From contig NC_072796.1 in assembly GCF_028583425.1 (NCBI RefSeq), forward strand, positions 127,011,464 through 127,075,463: 64,000 nt of DNA, given 5' to 3'. A program made the position numbers and the translations under genes. Under the pieces are notes generated by a model that worked only from the letters and a program-made list of their open reading frames with translations, ran no database searches and was not told where the DNA came from. The DNA comes from Eublepharis macularius (taxonomy: Eukaryota; Chordata; Lepidosauria; Squamata; Eublepharidae). Shown piece after piece: positions 28,285 through 39,237 of this stretch (its first letter is position 1; every line of letters starts with the position of its first letter).

Positions 28285-29990
28285 GACAGTCCAGCCCAAA
28301 TCTCTAGTTGACCTCTCCCAGTGGTCCCATGTAGATGTTTAAAACACTTGGGAGGACACTTGGGAGAACCTTCCAGGACCCCATAAACCAGGGGCTGAGG
28401 GGCTGAACAGAAATCTCTCAGCACACTGCCTGAAACCTACCTTCCAGGTAGGACTAAAACCAACACAGAACAGTGCCTCCAAATCCTAATCCCAAAAGGC
28501 TGTTAGGAGGATACTATGATCAATGGCATTGAAAACCGCTGAGATGTCCAAGAGGATGTACAGAGTTGCACTCCCCTATCCATCTTCCAGTACAGGTAAT
28601 TCACCAGGGTAACCAAGTCTGTTTCAGTCCCATAACCGGGCCCGAACCCAGATTGAAATGGATCCAACTCATCCATTTCATCCAGGAATCTTGGAACTGT
28701 CCTACCACCGCTCATTCAATTGCCTTGCTCAAGAATGCTATGTTTGAGACTAGACAATGGTGATTCAAATCTCCGGGATCCAAAATCAGTTTCTTTAATA
28801 GACCTGGTGAAAGGCAGAGGCAACCATCTTGTCTCTGAAGGAGGTATTTATTATCCCTTGTGCCTAATCAGTCAGCCTCACCTGGGAAGATTGAAGCAAT
28901 CAGGAGGGACAAAAGTCATACAAGCAGGTGGGAAGCCTCAGAATTTCTAGAATCCTGTCCACATCTCAAGCTGAACAAACTGAAAAGTACCTCATAGGAC
29001 CAGACAAGCCAGCACCCTGGAATATATGACAGTATCACTTCTAATGTAGAGTCCAAATCAGGAGGGATGACAGAAATTTTATCCTCAAAAAGTGGAGCAA
29101 ACCGGTCACAGTGGGCCACCAAACAGCCTCCCTTCTCCCACAGGCCAGATCTCAATAAACACCTGACCAACAGGAAGAGTTCTGCAAGCCTACACTGTGT
29201 AGATGCTATGGTGGTGGTGAAGTACTGTTTCTTCTCTACTGTTTCCACAACGGATCAGGCTTTGGCCTGTGTCTTGTCAGATTTGTCTTCGGTCTTTCTC
29301 CACTATTGCTCTAGGCATCTCCTTTGGCTTTTCACATCCTTCAGCCCCTCGCTAAACCAAGTGCCTACCAGGGCTTCAAGATCTGAAAGAGAACACCTAG
29401 GAGCAATTATGTCAACTGCCGAAATCATCTCATTCCAGGCAGCAACCAGGTCATCGACAGAAGCTCAGACTGTATCAACAGGAAAATACTCTATGGTCAT
29501 CTGAAAACCGTCTGGATCCATCTGGTCCTGGGGCAAATCATCTGAATAGATCCTTCACCCCTGAAGGGTCTCGGCATCCCTGCTAAACCCAAGCAAGTAG
29601 TGATCTATCTTTGAGAAGGGAACTGTTCTCAGTCCCCCACCACCACTTTTGGATCACCTTCTTCCTCCCAGAACCAAAATCCAGCTCAGGAGTATGACCT
29701 GCACAGTATGAAATCCTGAGCCTGTTTCCAACAAGGTAGCCTCAGCATTGATGCTGAAGTCACCCAAAGCAACCAACCAAGCAATCTTCAACACCAGCCC
29801 TGAGACCAGTCACCAGTTCAGGCAGGGAGATGGTTGGGGCAGCAGATCAGGTGGTGCATCAACAAAATCTCAGTTGTGTCTTGCAGTCCCTCCCAACACT
29901 AGTTACACACTCTCAAAACCAGAAGGGATCTGGACAGGACACTGCACTGAGGAGTAGGAGTCTTGATAGATAATAGCAACATCTTCTCCC
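28285..29990 (-). repeat. L2-type LINE, degenerate coding region
   Basis: The minus strand encodes ELDPFQSGFGPGYGTETDLV with TLVNYLYWKMDRG, the reverse-transcriptase segment of L2-like LINEs. Further upstream on that strand, at about 29000-29250, lies TTIASTQCRLAELFLLVRCL and then CDRFAPLFEDKISVIPPDLD, the linker between endonuclease and reverse transcriptase. The extent to 29990 is estimated. Multiple stops break it. Confidence 0.75.
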
Positions 29991-30181
29991 TGCCCTCTAG
30001 CCCTATGCCTGAGTATCACTGAATACCCAGATTCATGGGTTCATGGACAAACACTGAAAGCATTCAGAGACAGCTAAGCAGTAAGTCTCAGCTCAAAAAT
30101 CTCAAACATTCATTTAGTTTTTACTGGGTGTCTTTTAAAATTGGAAGAGGCAGCAGTAGATGAGTGGTTGTGGGTAGGGAT

Positions 30182-30570
30182 TAGAGATGGGCATGAACCG
30201 GAAAACCCCTGAACCATGTGGTTCGTGGTTCATCAAATTTCATGAACCACGAACCACGAACTTTCATGAACCTGCCCCTGGTTTGTGAACTGGTTCATTT
30301 GGTTCATGAAAATGTCACTTCCGGGTCAGAAAATCATCACTTCCAGGTCAGCAGAAGGTCTGCAGGAACTCCATCCTTTATTGCCTAGGAAACTGATTGA
30401 CTGGCACCAGGCTGTCTGCAGTGATGAACCAAAAAATGAACCAATGAACCAGCCTAAAAGTTTGTGGCGGTTCATCAGAAATGGGATCTGATGAACTGTG
30501 GTTCGCGAACCACGAACCGGCCTGGTTTGTGCTTAATTTTGGTTCGTATTTTGGTTCGTGCCCATCTCTA
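30182..30570. mobile_element. hAT-like non-autonomous element, TAGAGATGGGCAC family
   Basis: Ends TAGAGATGGGCATGAACCGG and GGTTCGTGCCCATCTCTA. The flanks are GTAGGGAT (30174-30181) and GTAGGGTC (30571-30578), 6 of 8 identical. Internal GAACCACGAACC repeats match the copies at 12455 and 37051. Confidence 0.85.
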
Positions 30571-30579
30571 GTAGGGTCC

Positions 30580-31095
30580 TAGGTGCCCACTGGTGGCAGG
30601 AAAACCCCCCAGTGATTTACCTTCTTGCCCACCAGTTGCTGGTGATCAGCAGGAGGTTTGGGGTGTGATGTCATGATGGGTATCCATGTTAGTCTATCTG
30701 TAGCAATAGAAAAGAGAAACAGTCCAGTAGTACCTATAAGACTAACAAAATTTGTGGTAGGGTATGAGCTGAAGAACTGAGCTATGGCTCACAAAAGCTC
30801 ATACTCTACCACAAATTTTGTTAGTCTTATAGGTTCTACTGGACTCTTGCTCGTTTCTACGGAAGTTATGTTGTTGTGCTGGCTGTGGGTATCCTCCCAT
30901 GCTTCAGTGGGGCCAATTTTGGCTCCAAATGGGCCAGAATTAGCCTTGCGCAAAGTGCAGGAACACGCTTGTGGCTGGCATGATGACGTCACTTTGTGCT
31001 GGAAGCGTGCACATGAAAAATAACATGAAAAAGGCACCAGGTAAGTGCTAGGTCCTCCCTCTCACTGGGAGGGTAGAGGGACCTGGCAACCCTAG
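30580..31095. mobile_element. hAT-like element family 5, interrupted by a foldback
   Basis: The left text CCTAGGTGCCCACTGGTGG parallels that at 61905, and the right end reads GAGGGACCTGGCAACCCTA. The Penelope-type foldback at 30675-30850 lies inside. The interior has TGATGACGTCACTTTGTGCT. Confidence 0.5.
30675..30850 (+). mobile_element. Penelope-type foldback, variant
   Basis: GGGTATCCATGTTAGTCTAT opens the left arm. CCAGTAGTACCTATAAGACT and AACAAAATTTGTGGTAGGGT recur in reverse complement to ACTGGACTC. The centre CTGAAGAACTGAGCTATGG...CTCACAAAAGC is a hammerhead-like core in which GAAA reads CAAA, so it is probably inactive. Confidence 0.7.
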
Positions 31096-31149
31096 TCATG
31101 AGGGGGGGGGGCGCTGTGAGAAGCTGCCTAATAGTGTGAAAAGGAAGCT

Positions 31150-31640
31150 TGATGACTCACTGGCAGGCTGGGTTGGCACTGGGTGCAGGACGCAGTGGAG
31201 ACGGGATTACCTGGAGGAGGAGGAGTGCCCATCTCGCACTGGTCCAGCCATGTGGTCAGCGCCATTATCACCCGATCATCTGCAGTAGCAGCAAGTCACC
31301 CTCCTACCCTCCGCTTATCGTGGACTAAGAGGGGGCACTGTCACAACTTTATGGGTTTGGTGGATTTGAGGCATTGGGCCCGATCCCATCAGGGTGAGTG
31401 GGCCTTCGGGACAGCTCACCCCAACGGATCTGGAAGCAAGGGGCACCAGGCAGGGCCGGCGATGGAACAATGTATGCTGAGGTGTGCCAGCAGGAGGTTG
31501 GCGGGTGATGCATCGGTCGGCAGCCAGGCCTCCGATGCCAACGGGGATCCATGCCCAGATGCCAGGACAATGCTCCATCCAGATGTAATCAATAAAGTTG
31601 TGGCCATTCCTAACCCAAACAAGTGTCTGGTGTGATTCTT
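31150..31640 (+). mobile_element. possible fossil LTR fragment
   Basis: A GC-rich block ends with CAATAAAGTTGTGGCCATTC and CAAACAAGTGTCTGGTGTGA, the look of an R-U5 segment with a poly(A) signal. No coding region, primer site or second copy is in the window. The family is uncertain; a Gypsy-type solo repeat is one possibility. Confidence 0.3.
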
Positions 31641-31644
31641 TAGC

Positions 31645-32820
31645 TGAAACGTAGTCTGACATGGCACATAGGTGACAAACAACAGTGCAGTTTTGCAAAT
31701 AAGGCAGATATGAATTGAGTCCCTGCTTGCTACTGGTGAGAAAGATTAGATATGAAACTGTATCCAAGTATGCTGAGATGAATTGCAGTCAACCTGATAC
31801 CTCTCTGTGGGACAAAATAAAGGTAATACTGAGAGTTCAGTGTTCACAACTCTTCCTTTAAAAAAAAATAATAACAGCCATTCGGAGACTCATTTAAGTT
31901 GAAGTTGTTTGATCTCTTTGAATGTTCATATTGGCACAATTTTTCCGAAACCTGATACACATCTGATGGCTGGCATTTGAGTTGTTCGGTGCTGCATGAC
32001 AGGCTCACATCTGTTTTTCACAGGCAAACAGCGTAAGTTTGACAGTCAAACGCATTCTCTGCAAAATTCACAGCGTCTCAAGTTTCTTTCCCTGCCTGCA
32101 AATACATGTATTATCAAATACATGTACATTTATCAAAAAGCCAGGATTGGATACATCTCCTTGTCGTTGACAAAACTGTAGCTATGCAATATGTAAAATG
32201 GCCCTGAGGGACCGCCCCCCCCCCCATGACTTACTATGAAGAAGGGATTAGTTAGAATGGTCTTTTTTCTGTGCAGAGATAAGAACTGTATAAACAATGT
32301 ATAACGTATCCTGGAGATGGTTATTATTTTTTTTAAGTACAGTACCTGATAGAGATCTTTCAACATTTTTTGCCAGCATTGCTCAAAATTTATGGCCTAT
32401 TTTTCCCCACCTGACAACAGAGTTCAGATAGAGGTTTATTCTGATCTTGAGCTGTACTTGCTGGAAAAAAAATTAATAATTCAGATTTGAATATATGGTG
32501 CGTTGAAAAGACAGAACAAGTTATAAGAAAATATGCTTCTGATCGGCGGTTAATGTGCTATGGAAGAGAGGCAGAAGAAATGGGGCTGCTCGGAGGACGT
32601 AATAGCTTCCGCATAATTTCACAATACGTTAACTGGTGCAAAATCAGTCTCCTTTGCCCCCGTGAAATCTCTGCCATGTTAAGGTAATTTTTCTTCTGGG
32701 CATTTGGAAGCCATTCAGATGCCATCCACCAGCTTTCATCAAACTTGAATAAAGTCCTCATCTTCTATGACTATATTTTAATCCCTTCCTTCTTCCAAGG
32801 GGCTTAGATTACGATGGAGA
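31645..32820. other. low-repeat block, no gene
   Basis: AT-rich unique-looking text with a C-run at 32213-32224. No coding exon recognised. Confidence 0.3.
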
Positions 32821-32827
32821 ACAAGCA

Positions 32828-32935
32828 GCCTGCATTTTATTTTATTTTATTTTATTTTATTTTATTTATAGTGTGCCTTTCTCATTTAGACTCAAGGCGG
32901 ATTACACAGTGCAATTCAAAAAACAATACAAAAGG
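32828..32935 (-). repeat. L2-like LINE 3' tail with (TTTTA)n
   Basis: An (ATTTT)n run of about eight units is followed by TAGTGTGCCTTTCTCATTTA and GACTCAAGGCGGATTACACA, the same 3' end as at 47890-47960. Confidence 0.75.
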
Positions 32936-32939
32936 GTAT

Positions 32940-33260
32940 AGATGGCAGAAATTTGAAAACATGCAGAAATCGGATACAGAAAGGTGCATCAAAGCAAACA
33001 GCAAGCCGATTGATCTAAATGATTTTGCCCACTGGTTTGTTCCTTAAGCACAGAGGGGACTTTTTCAGGCGGTATAGACCTCTCTTCTGATGCATCAGAG
33101 TTTTTCTTACATTCTTAGCTTTCATTCAAGGAGATCTGTGTTTCCCACCAAGGTACTATTTGTATTGTGATGTAAATCCTACATTAGACAGAAGGCACAC
33201 ATGCATTACAAATGCCTCTCCCAAACGTAGTCCAATGGAAGACTGTGGAGGTGGGGACAT
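32940..33260. other. no gene recognised
   Basis: Unique-looking intergenic sequence. Confidence 0.25.
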
Positions 33261-33264
33261 TTAA

Positions 33265-33450
33265 AATAGGCATCTCTCTGGTGCTGCAATGCCACTTCCA
33301 GCACAAACCTGGAAGTGATGTCACTGCATCAGCATGATCTAGGATTCTTCTACTCTAGGATTTGGAGGAATCCTAGAATGTAACACATGCATGGTGACAT
33401 CACTTCTGGCTTCATAATGGAAGTGATGTTGTGGCACTAGTGCTATGCCA
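33265..33450. mobile_element. family-4 MITE fragment
   Basis: AATGCCACTTCCAGCACAAA, GGAAGTGATGTCACTGCATC and the mirrored GACATCACTTCTGGCTTCAT with TAATGGAAGTGATGTTGTGG form inverted arms about a centre near 33355. Confidence 0.5.
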
Positions 33451-34921
33451 CTTTGCATCCCATTCTCGACCTCCCACTGCCCTTTCAATTAGTGGCAGGG
33501 GATGGAAAGCTCAGGGCATGGGGTCTCCCATTAGAGCAGAGAACCTGGCAGCCTTCCTTTTCCCCCTACATTAGCACTCATCCTACACAGGGCTGCCAAC
33601 TCTGGGTTAGGAAATTCCTGGAGATTTGGGGGTGGAGACTGGAGAGAGCAGGATTTGGGGAGGTGAGGAACCTCAGTGGGGTATTAATTTCATAGAGTCC
33701 GCTCTAGATCCATCTCCATGCTCCTATATGCAGATGACACGGCTATTCTACCCTATTCCGAGGTAGAGCTGAGAAGAGCCCTCCAAGCTCTTTTGTCCTA
33801 TTGCAGTGAGGAACATCTCATTATAATTTTTACTAAAACCAAAGTACTTGTCTTTTCTAAAAGTCCCACGATACACAGATGGCAAATAGATGGACATAAG
33901 ATTGAGCAAGTTGAAGCATTTAGATATTTGGGAGTTACATTTCAATCATCAGGTTCATGGAATCCACCCCAAAATGGCCTTAGCATTGTTGAGATTTTTT
34001 CATAAGAAAGGAGGAGCTTTTATTCCATATGCCCTGAAGGTCTTTCAGGGCAAGTTGATACCCCAGCATATGTACAGCACGCAGGCATCCCTGTACAAAA
34101 ATTACTCCAATCTTGAAGTAATTCAAAATTTTAAAGATCTTTATTAGAAATACCAAGATGCATTCACAATGCTTTGCTCATGCTAGAGGCTGGATTTGTT
34201 TTACAGGAAACCCGGGCTTGGTTCCATGACATCTATCTATAGCTCAAGATAAATTTTTCTCCTTCAAGATTAACTCCTCTAATTCTCTTAGATAGTTTAT
34301 GTTCAAGCTGGGTCTCAATAATAGAACGTAAATTGTCACTACTGGGTTTTTCCAGTATAGCTTTCCTGCACCTTTGCTATCAAGGAGCCAGAGTAATTAT
34401 TAAATGGAGATTATGAGAGACTTCGTTACAAGCGGATAAGCTTTGTATGTCCAGGCAGTGGGGAATAGAAAATAAAATTTTGTTCTGCTCAGTTATCATT
34501 TTTTCGTTGGAATTTCTGAAATACTACAGAGAATTTACTTTAGCACATCTTGATGTTCTCCTTTTTGCTCTTGTGGAGGGGAGATATGCTCATATCCCGT
34601 ATGGAAACTGTCTCTGCCCCTTCCAATCTGGATTGGTAGAGACAATAGAGCACATTCTTTTATATTGTCAGTATTATCAGGAGATCTAAACGAAATACAT
34701 TTTACCAATTATTGCTGCCTAGCCAGGCAGATCTAATCAATGTTATTCTGCTTTCTTTCTTTCTGATTGCTGCAATGAAATTACTGCTAAGGTAGCAAGA
34801 TTCTGCGCTCTGGGTTGTTTAATCAGACAGAACATTATAACTTCTTTTAAGAAATCTTAATGATATTTTTATAATTATATTAATCTTAGTATATAGTTAC
34901 ATTTACTCCTTAGATGGTGAG

Positions 34922-35212
34922 TGAGCCCTGTGGCTCAGAGTGGTAAGCTACAGTACTGCAGTCCAAGCTCTGCTCACATCCTGAGTTCGATCCCGGCAGA
35001 AGCTGGGTTCAGGTAGCTGGTTCAAGGTTGACTCAGCCTTCCATCCTTCCAAGGTCGGTAAAATGAGTACCCAGTTTCCTGGGGGTAAAGTGTAGATGAC
35101 TGGGGAAGGCAATGGCAAGCCACCTCGTAAAAAGTCTGCCAAGAAAACGTCGTGATGTGACGTCCCCCCATGGGTTAGTAATGACTTGGTGCTTGCACAC
35201 CTTTACCTTTAC
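34922..35212 (+). repeat. Sauria-type SINE, near full length
   Basis: tRNA-related head GCCCTGTGGCTCAGAGTGGT, AAGCTACAGTACTGCAGTCC with box B GAGTTCGATCCC, body GGTTGACTCAGCCTTCCATC, GGTCGGTAAAATGAGTACCC, and the BovB-like tail AATGACTTGGTGCTTGCACA, CCTTTACCTTTACTCC. This family marks squamate genomes. It is inserted in the LINE. Confidence 0.92.
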
Positions 35213-35307
35213 TCCTTAGACATGTTTAGATTTGGAATTAATGTATTTGTTGTATATTACTGTATATGCCGATCTAAATTTTGATCTTGGATTGTAATAA
35301 TAAAACT

Positions 35308-35516
35308 GGTCATAGATGCAGAGGAGTTAGTCGTGTTAGTCTGTAGTAGCAAAATCAAAAAGAGTCCAGTAGCACCTTTAAGACTAACCAACTTTATTGT
35401 AGCATAAGCTTTCGAGAATCACAGTTCTCTTCGTCAGATGCGAAGAGAACTGTGATTCTCGAAAGCTTATGCTACAATAAAGTTGGTTAGTCTTAAAGGT
35501 GCTACTGGACTCTTTT
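35308..35516. mobile_element. Penelope-type foldback with target duplication
   Basis: The arms (AGTCCAGTAGCACCTTTAAG, ACTAACCAACTTTATTGTAG) are inverted copies about a centre at 35438. A perfect 13-bp duplication, TAATAATAAAACT, flanks it (35295-35307 and 35517-35529). It is inserted in the 3' tail of the LINE. Confidence 0.88.
35400..35437 (-). ncRNA. hammerhead ribozyme core (minus strand)
   Basis: On the minus strand: CTGACGA, stem II AGAGAA/TTCTC, GAAA, stem III AGC-TTAT-GCT, then TA. The plus-strand arm lacks the complete CTGACGA because the centre of the palindrome is shortened. Confidence 0.62.
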
Positions 35517-35664
35517 TAATAATAAAACTGAAACTTCTAAGAGTCCACCCTTCAAAGCAGCCATTTTATCCAGGGGGAACTAATCTCTGCAACCTGGAGA
35601 GAAATTGTGATTCCAGGAGATCTACAGGCTGCACTAAGAGATTGGCAACCCTCATCATACGAAG

Positions 35665-36110
35665 TGCAGAGAGAGGCCCCATGTATGAAAAATACTCTGA
35701 GTGCTTTGGGGCTTGTGTATGTAAAGTGCCGCCAAGATGCAGCTGAGTTATGGCAAACCCAGAGGGTTTCCAAGCCAAGAGATGAACAGAGGTGCTTTGC
35801 CATTGCCTGCCTCTGCGTAGCGACTAGTGTTCCCAGTCCCCCAGTATGAATGAGGGTTCCCTTGCTCCCAGACTCTTCCCCTGCCACCTCTTACCTGGCT
35901 AGCAGGTACCTGCTGGGACCCCAGGTACCTGGCAACCCTAGTAGCCACTGTAGTCTTCCCTGGTGGCTCCCATCTTAGTACTAACCAGAGCTGACCCAGC
36001 TTAGCTTCCGAGATCTGATGAGATCAGCCATCCATGTTAGAGTGATTGCTTGGGATCCTGTAGCATGAAATGCTTAGGCACTGTGCCTCCAAGGTCGGCT
36101 TTAAAAAATC
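35665..36110 (-). repeat. 5S rRNA-derived SINE, split
   Basis: Plus-strand text TTTGCCATTGCCTGCCTCTG and, after an insertion at about 35825-35940, GTACTAACCAGAGCTGACCC, AGCTTAGCTTCCGAGATCTG, ATGAGATCAGCC is the reverse complement of the 5S-type SINE. The insert ends GGTACCTGGCAACCCTA and resembles family 5. Confidence 0.72.
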
Positions 36111-36890
36111 TCAGATGCTGTTAGTGGGGGGTGGCCATTATAAAGCTAAGTTTGAGATCCGGTAAGTTGCATCATTTCGCTTCTGTGCTGATTCATGGCA
36201 ACAATATTCTCAGCAGGAAGGAACTGATTAATTTTTAGGGCAAATTACTGCTGGAACCCAAAAGCCTATACATAAATATGAAAGATATGACAACAAATTA
36301 TTAATTGATGCGGCTGACATTCTGCTGTCAACTTTATCTAATATTCAGAGTGCCCAAACTAACAAGCTTTATATAAACATTTGCAAACGACCCTTCCAAA
36401 AATCCAGCTATAAAACGGACAAGGCCAACTGGGTCGTTCTGTTCCCGTCAATGTACAGCAGTTAGTTTTGTTTACTAGCCCTTTGGAATTCTAACTAGAA
36501 AAACAAACACATAATTTATATATGACCAAATGGACTGAACTTGAAATTTTGTACTTCACGAGTGGGCTGCAGCACGACAATAAATGTACCAATATTTGTC
36601 ACCCCCATGGGAAAGTATGTTTTTGTTTGTTTGTAGGTCTTGCGTGAAACACTCAAATGTTCTTTAACCATAAACTTTTCTATCACTCTGTTGCTTGTTA
36701 TTCACATATGATATTATATTCTTATTAATTTTATGGCTTCTTCTATTTTTATTTTTTTCACATTTCTCTGTTTTATTGGAAGTCACTCAAAGAACTTTGC
36801 GTAGAAATTAAATTTTAAAAAAGCTTAAGACTAGGCAAGATTGACTCACCAGGGAAAGGCATGGCTGTCGAGACCGATATGGGACTGTGC
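36111..36890. other. low-repeat AT-rich block
   Basis: No repeat or exon recognised; unique-looking DNA. Confidence 0.3.
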
Positions 36891-36892
36891 AC

Positions 36893-37505
36893 AAATGTCC
36901 CTGGATCTCCAATGTGGCTGTGGCGGAAAATGCCATCAAGTCGCAGGTGACTTATGGTGATCCCGTAGAGTGCTCAAGGCAAGAGACAAATAAATGTGAT
37001 TTGCCATTGCCTGCCTCTGTGTACAGACCCTGGACTTCTTTGGTGGTCTCTAGAGGTGGGCACAAACCAGAAAAATGTCAGTTTGTTGTGGTTTATGGTT
37101 CGTCGCATCTCACAAACCATGAACCATGAACCGGCATGAACTTGCCCGGTTTGTGAACCAGTTCATTTGGTTTGTCGATACATCACTTCTGGGGCTGCAG
37201 AAGGTCTGCAGAAAGCACCCCCCCCATTGCCTAGGTTGCAGCTTGATTGGTGCCAGGCTGTCTGCAGTGATAAACTGAAAAATGAATCAAACAAACCACT
37301 CTAAAAATCATAGCAGTTTGTCGCGGTTCGTCAGAAAGGTGCTCTGATGAACCGCTGGTTCACGAACCAAAAAATGACCTGGTTCATGATGAACTTTGGT
37401 TCTTATTTCGGTTCGTGTCCATCTCTAGTGGTCTCCCATCCAAGTAGTGATCAGGGATAACCCTGCTTAGTATCCGAGCCTGGGCCATCCAGGTCAGGGC
37501 CTAAG
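36893..37505 (-). repeat. 5S rRNA-derived SINE, split by hAT-like element
   Basis: GAAAATGCCATCAAGTCGCA, TTGCCATTGCCTGCCTCTGT and TTCTTTGGTGGTCTC precede the insertion. CCCATCCAAGTAGTGATCAG, GGATAACCCTGCTTAGTATC and GGCCATCCAGGTCAGGGCC follow. The reading is continuous once the hAT-like insert and one target copy are set aside. Confidence 0.85.
37051..37427. mobile_element. hAT-like non-autonomous element, TAGAGATGGGCAC family
   Basis: Ends TAGAGGTGGGCACAAACCAG and TTCGGTTCGTGTCCATCTCTA. A perfect 8-bp duplication, GTGGTCTC, flanks it (37043-37050, 37428-37435). It interrupts the 5S-type SINE, whose known sequence confirms the empty site. Confidence 0.92.
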
Positions 37506-37509
37506 ATGA

Positions 37510-38100
37510 CTAGGGCCCTGAAAATTCTGTTTTCCTAGTTCTTCTTCTCTGAACTACTACGAGAAGCTCTAGGCCTCTCTCCCAACCACAGATGGTATCC
37601 ACACTTACCAAACTGCATCCCAGAATTGCATTTTAGGGATATTAATCTATTTTAGAGACCTACAATTTGGATGTTAATCTGTTTTAGGGGCATAGCTTCT
37701 CGTTGCATGGTTGGCAATGATACTCTGCAACCCTATTCTACTTAACAGTTTCAGAAGCACAGGGGACAGTAATGCATAGACAGAATAGCTCTTCTCCCCT
37801 CCTCTGCTGCAGTTCTCTTCTTCAAGAATTTCAAAGCATTACTAAAGGATTCAAGTATTGTGTTATTCTGAAGCACCACCGAAAAAATAAATAAAGATGT
37901 GTGGAGAATCATGCCAGTGACATAACAACAGCAGGGTAGGGCACAATGCAAGCCACGTCCGGTATGAAAAGGAAACTACAGCTAACAAGGGTGAAAAACT
38001 GGATTACTCTGCTGTTGATAGTACAAACTGAGCAACAATCAAAATCACAGAAAGCCATCCCTGTGTGGAATCAGCCAGAGTTTGGGTTTAAGCTTGCTCA
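37510..38100. other. no gene recognised
   Basis: Unique-looking sequence without repeat signature. Confidence 0.3.
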
Positions 38101-38189
38101 TCTGTAGCTAACCTCTATATAATTTAGAGTTGCCAGTCTGAGCCAGGCAACAGACAAGATGGTTGTAGGCAGGGAAATGGGGGGCCGGT

Positions 38190-38360
38190 ATTATGAGCAT
38201 CATGATGTAAGTTCTAGGGAAAACCCAGAATCAATAGTGGTAGCTCTACAGATCATTGGAAACTCTGTGGTAACCATAGAGTTTCTTGTGATTCCTAGAG
38301 CTACCATTGTCACTTCTGGGTTTTCCCTGGAAGTGATGTCATTATGCTCATGATGCAGGT
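38190..38360. mobile_element. palindromic MITE, family 4, well-preserved arms
   Basis: GAGCATCATGATGTAAGTTC, TAGGGAAAACCCAGAATCAA and TAGTGGTAGCTCTACAGATC are mirrored by GATTCCTAGAGCTACCATTG, TCACTTCTGGGTTTTCCCTG and GAAGTGATGTCATTATGCTC. Most of the 170 bp can pair into one hairpin. Confidence 0.7.
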
Positions 38361-38394
38361 GAGTTTTTTAATTTTTAATTTTTCTGTGAGAAAC

Positions 38395-38590
38395 AGAAGC
38401 TCGGGGCAGGAAATCCCCCAACCTGACCCTTGGTCTATCAAGATCATTACAGTTTACTCTGACTAGCAGTGGCTCTCCTGCGTCAAAGGTCTCTCATGTA
38501 CTACCTCATGTTTTAACCTGGAGATGCTGGGAATCGAACATGGGACCTTCTGCATCCAAAGCAGATGCTCTATCACCGAGCCATGGCCCC
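38395..38590 (-). repeat. tRNA-Ala-derived SINE
   Basis: On the minus strand: GGGGCCATGGCTCGGTGATA, GAGCATCTGCTTTGGATGCA, GAAGGTCCCATGTTCGATTC, then a tail with CAGGAGAGCCACTGCTAGTC. It looks like a tRNA gene but the acceptor arms do not pair and the SINE tail follows. Partial relatives: 52803 and 54765. Confidence 0.8.
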
Positions 38591-38591
38591 A

Positions 38592-38990
38592 TACCTTTTT
38601 GGACACATTAACAGTGTGACAGAATCATGCGAACTGGTTTTGTTAGAAACAAATTGTTACACTCCTTTTGCAGTCACAGGAAGAAGAAAACGATCTCCTG
38701 CAAGTCCCTACACCCCTCATTATGCTGTTGATATGCAGAGATCACTTGCAGGAGCTCACATCAACTGTAATACAATGTGGCTGATTTTTGGGGGGGTCTT
38801 AGTAGGTCTTTCCCCTTCCCACCCCCACCCCTGTTCAAATCACAGCCTCGTTCAGACTTTTACCTGCACCCACTCATGCCTCTCCCATTTCTACTTTTGG
38901 TCAACCCCTTCCCCACAGAAGTGACATTCGTGTGGCTTCTTACCCAGATGGACTCATTCACGCCAGGCCAGGTCGGACCATCAGTACACC
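38592..38990. other. no gene recognised
   Basis: C-rich and pyrimidine-rich stretches (38800-38930) without coding or repeat identity. Confidence 0.25.
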
Positions 38991-38995
38991 CCTAC

Positions 38996-39237
38996 CAGGG
39001 CTTTTTTGGGAAAAGAGGTGGTGGAACTCAGTGGGTTGCCCTCAGAGAAAATGGTCACATGGCTGGTGGCCCCGCCCCCTGATCTCCAGACAGAGGGGAG
39101 TTTAGATTGCCCTGAGCGGCGCAGAGGGCAATCTAAACTCCACTCTGTCTGGAGATCAGGAGGCGGGGCGCCATGTGACCATTTTCAAGAGGTTCCGGAA
39201 CTCCATTCCCCCATGTTCCCCCTGAAAAAAAGCCCTG
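38996..39237. mobile_element. hAT-like palindromic MITE, CAGGGC family, no target duplication
   Basis: Starts CAGGGCTTTTTTGGGAAAAG and ends CCTGAAAAAAAGCCCTG. The left flank ACCCCTAC and right flank GTGGACAT do not match. The right flank and the interior resemble the reverse complement of the 16110-16349 copy, so this copy looks duplicated rather than independently inserted. Confidence 0.82.

Larger units (their letters stand above)
33706..35537 (+). repeat. non-LTR LINE reverse-transcriptase remnant (possibly R4/Dong-like)
   Basis: The translated MLLYADDTAILPYSEVELRR carries the YADD catalytic motif, then FTKTKVLVFSKS, IDGHKIEQVEAFRYLGVTFQ and a C-terminal part with PLQSGLVETIEH-like text near 34620. 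The 3' end reads GATTGTAATAATAAAACTG. Assignment to the R4/Dong clade is from the general look of the protein only. It is 5'-truncated and has stops. Confidence 0.65.
33588..35653 (+). mobile_element. hAT-like MITE, TAGGGTTGCC family, split by nested insertions
   Basis: The left half (33588-33705: GGGCTGCCAACTCTGGGTTA ... CATAGAGTCCGC) resumes at about 35538 (GAGTCCACCCTTCAAAGCAG ... GAGATTGGCAACCCT). Between them lie a LINE, a Sauria-type SINE and a foldback. The junction repeats AGAGTCCGC/AGAGTCCAC are a target duplication of the LINE. The outer flanks ATCCTACA/ATCATACG may be the MITE's own 8-bp duplication. Confidence 0.7.

Noticed and set aside
38521-38590. tRNA-Ala-like sequence as a functional tRNA gene
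   Set aside because: The acceptor arms do not pair and a SINE tail follows, so it is a SINE head.
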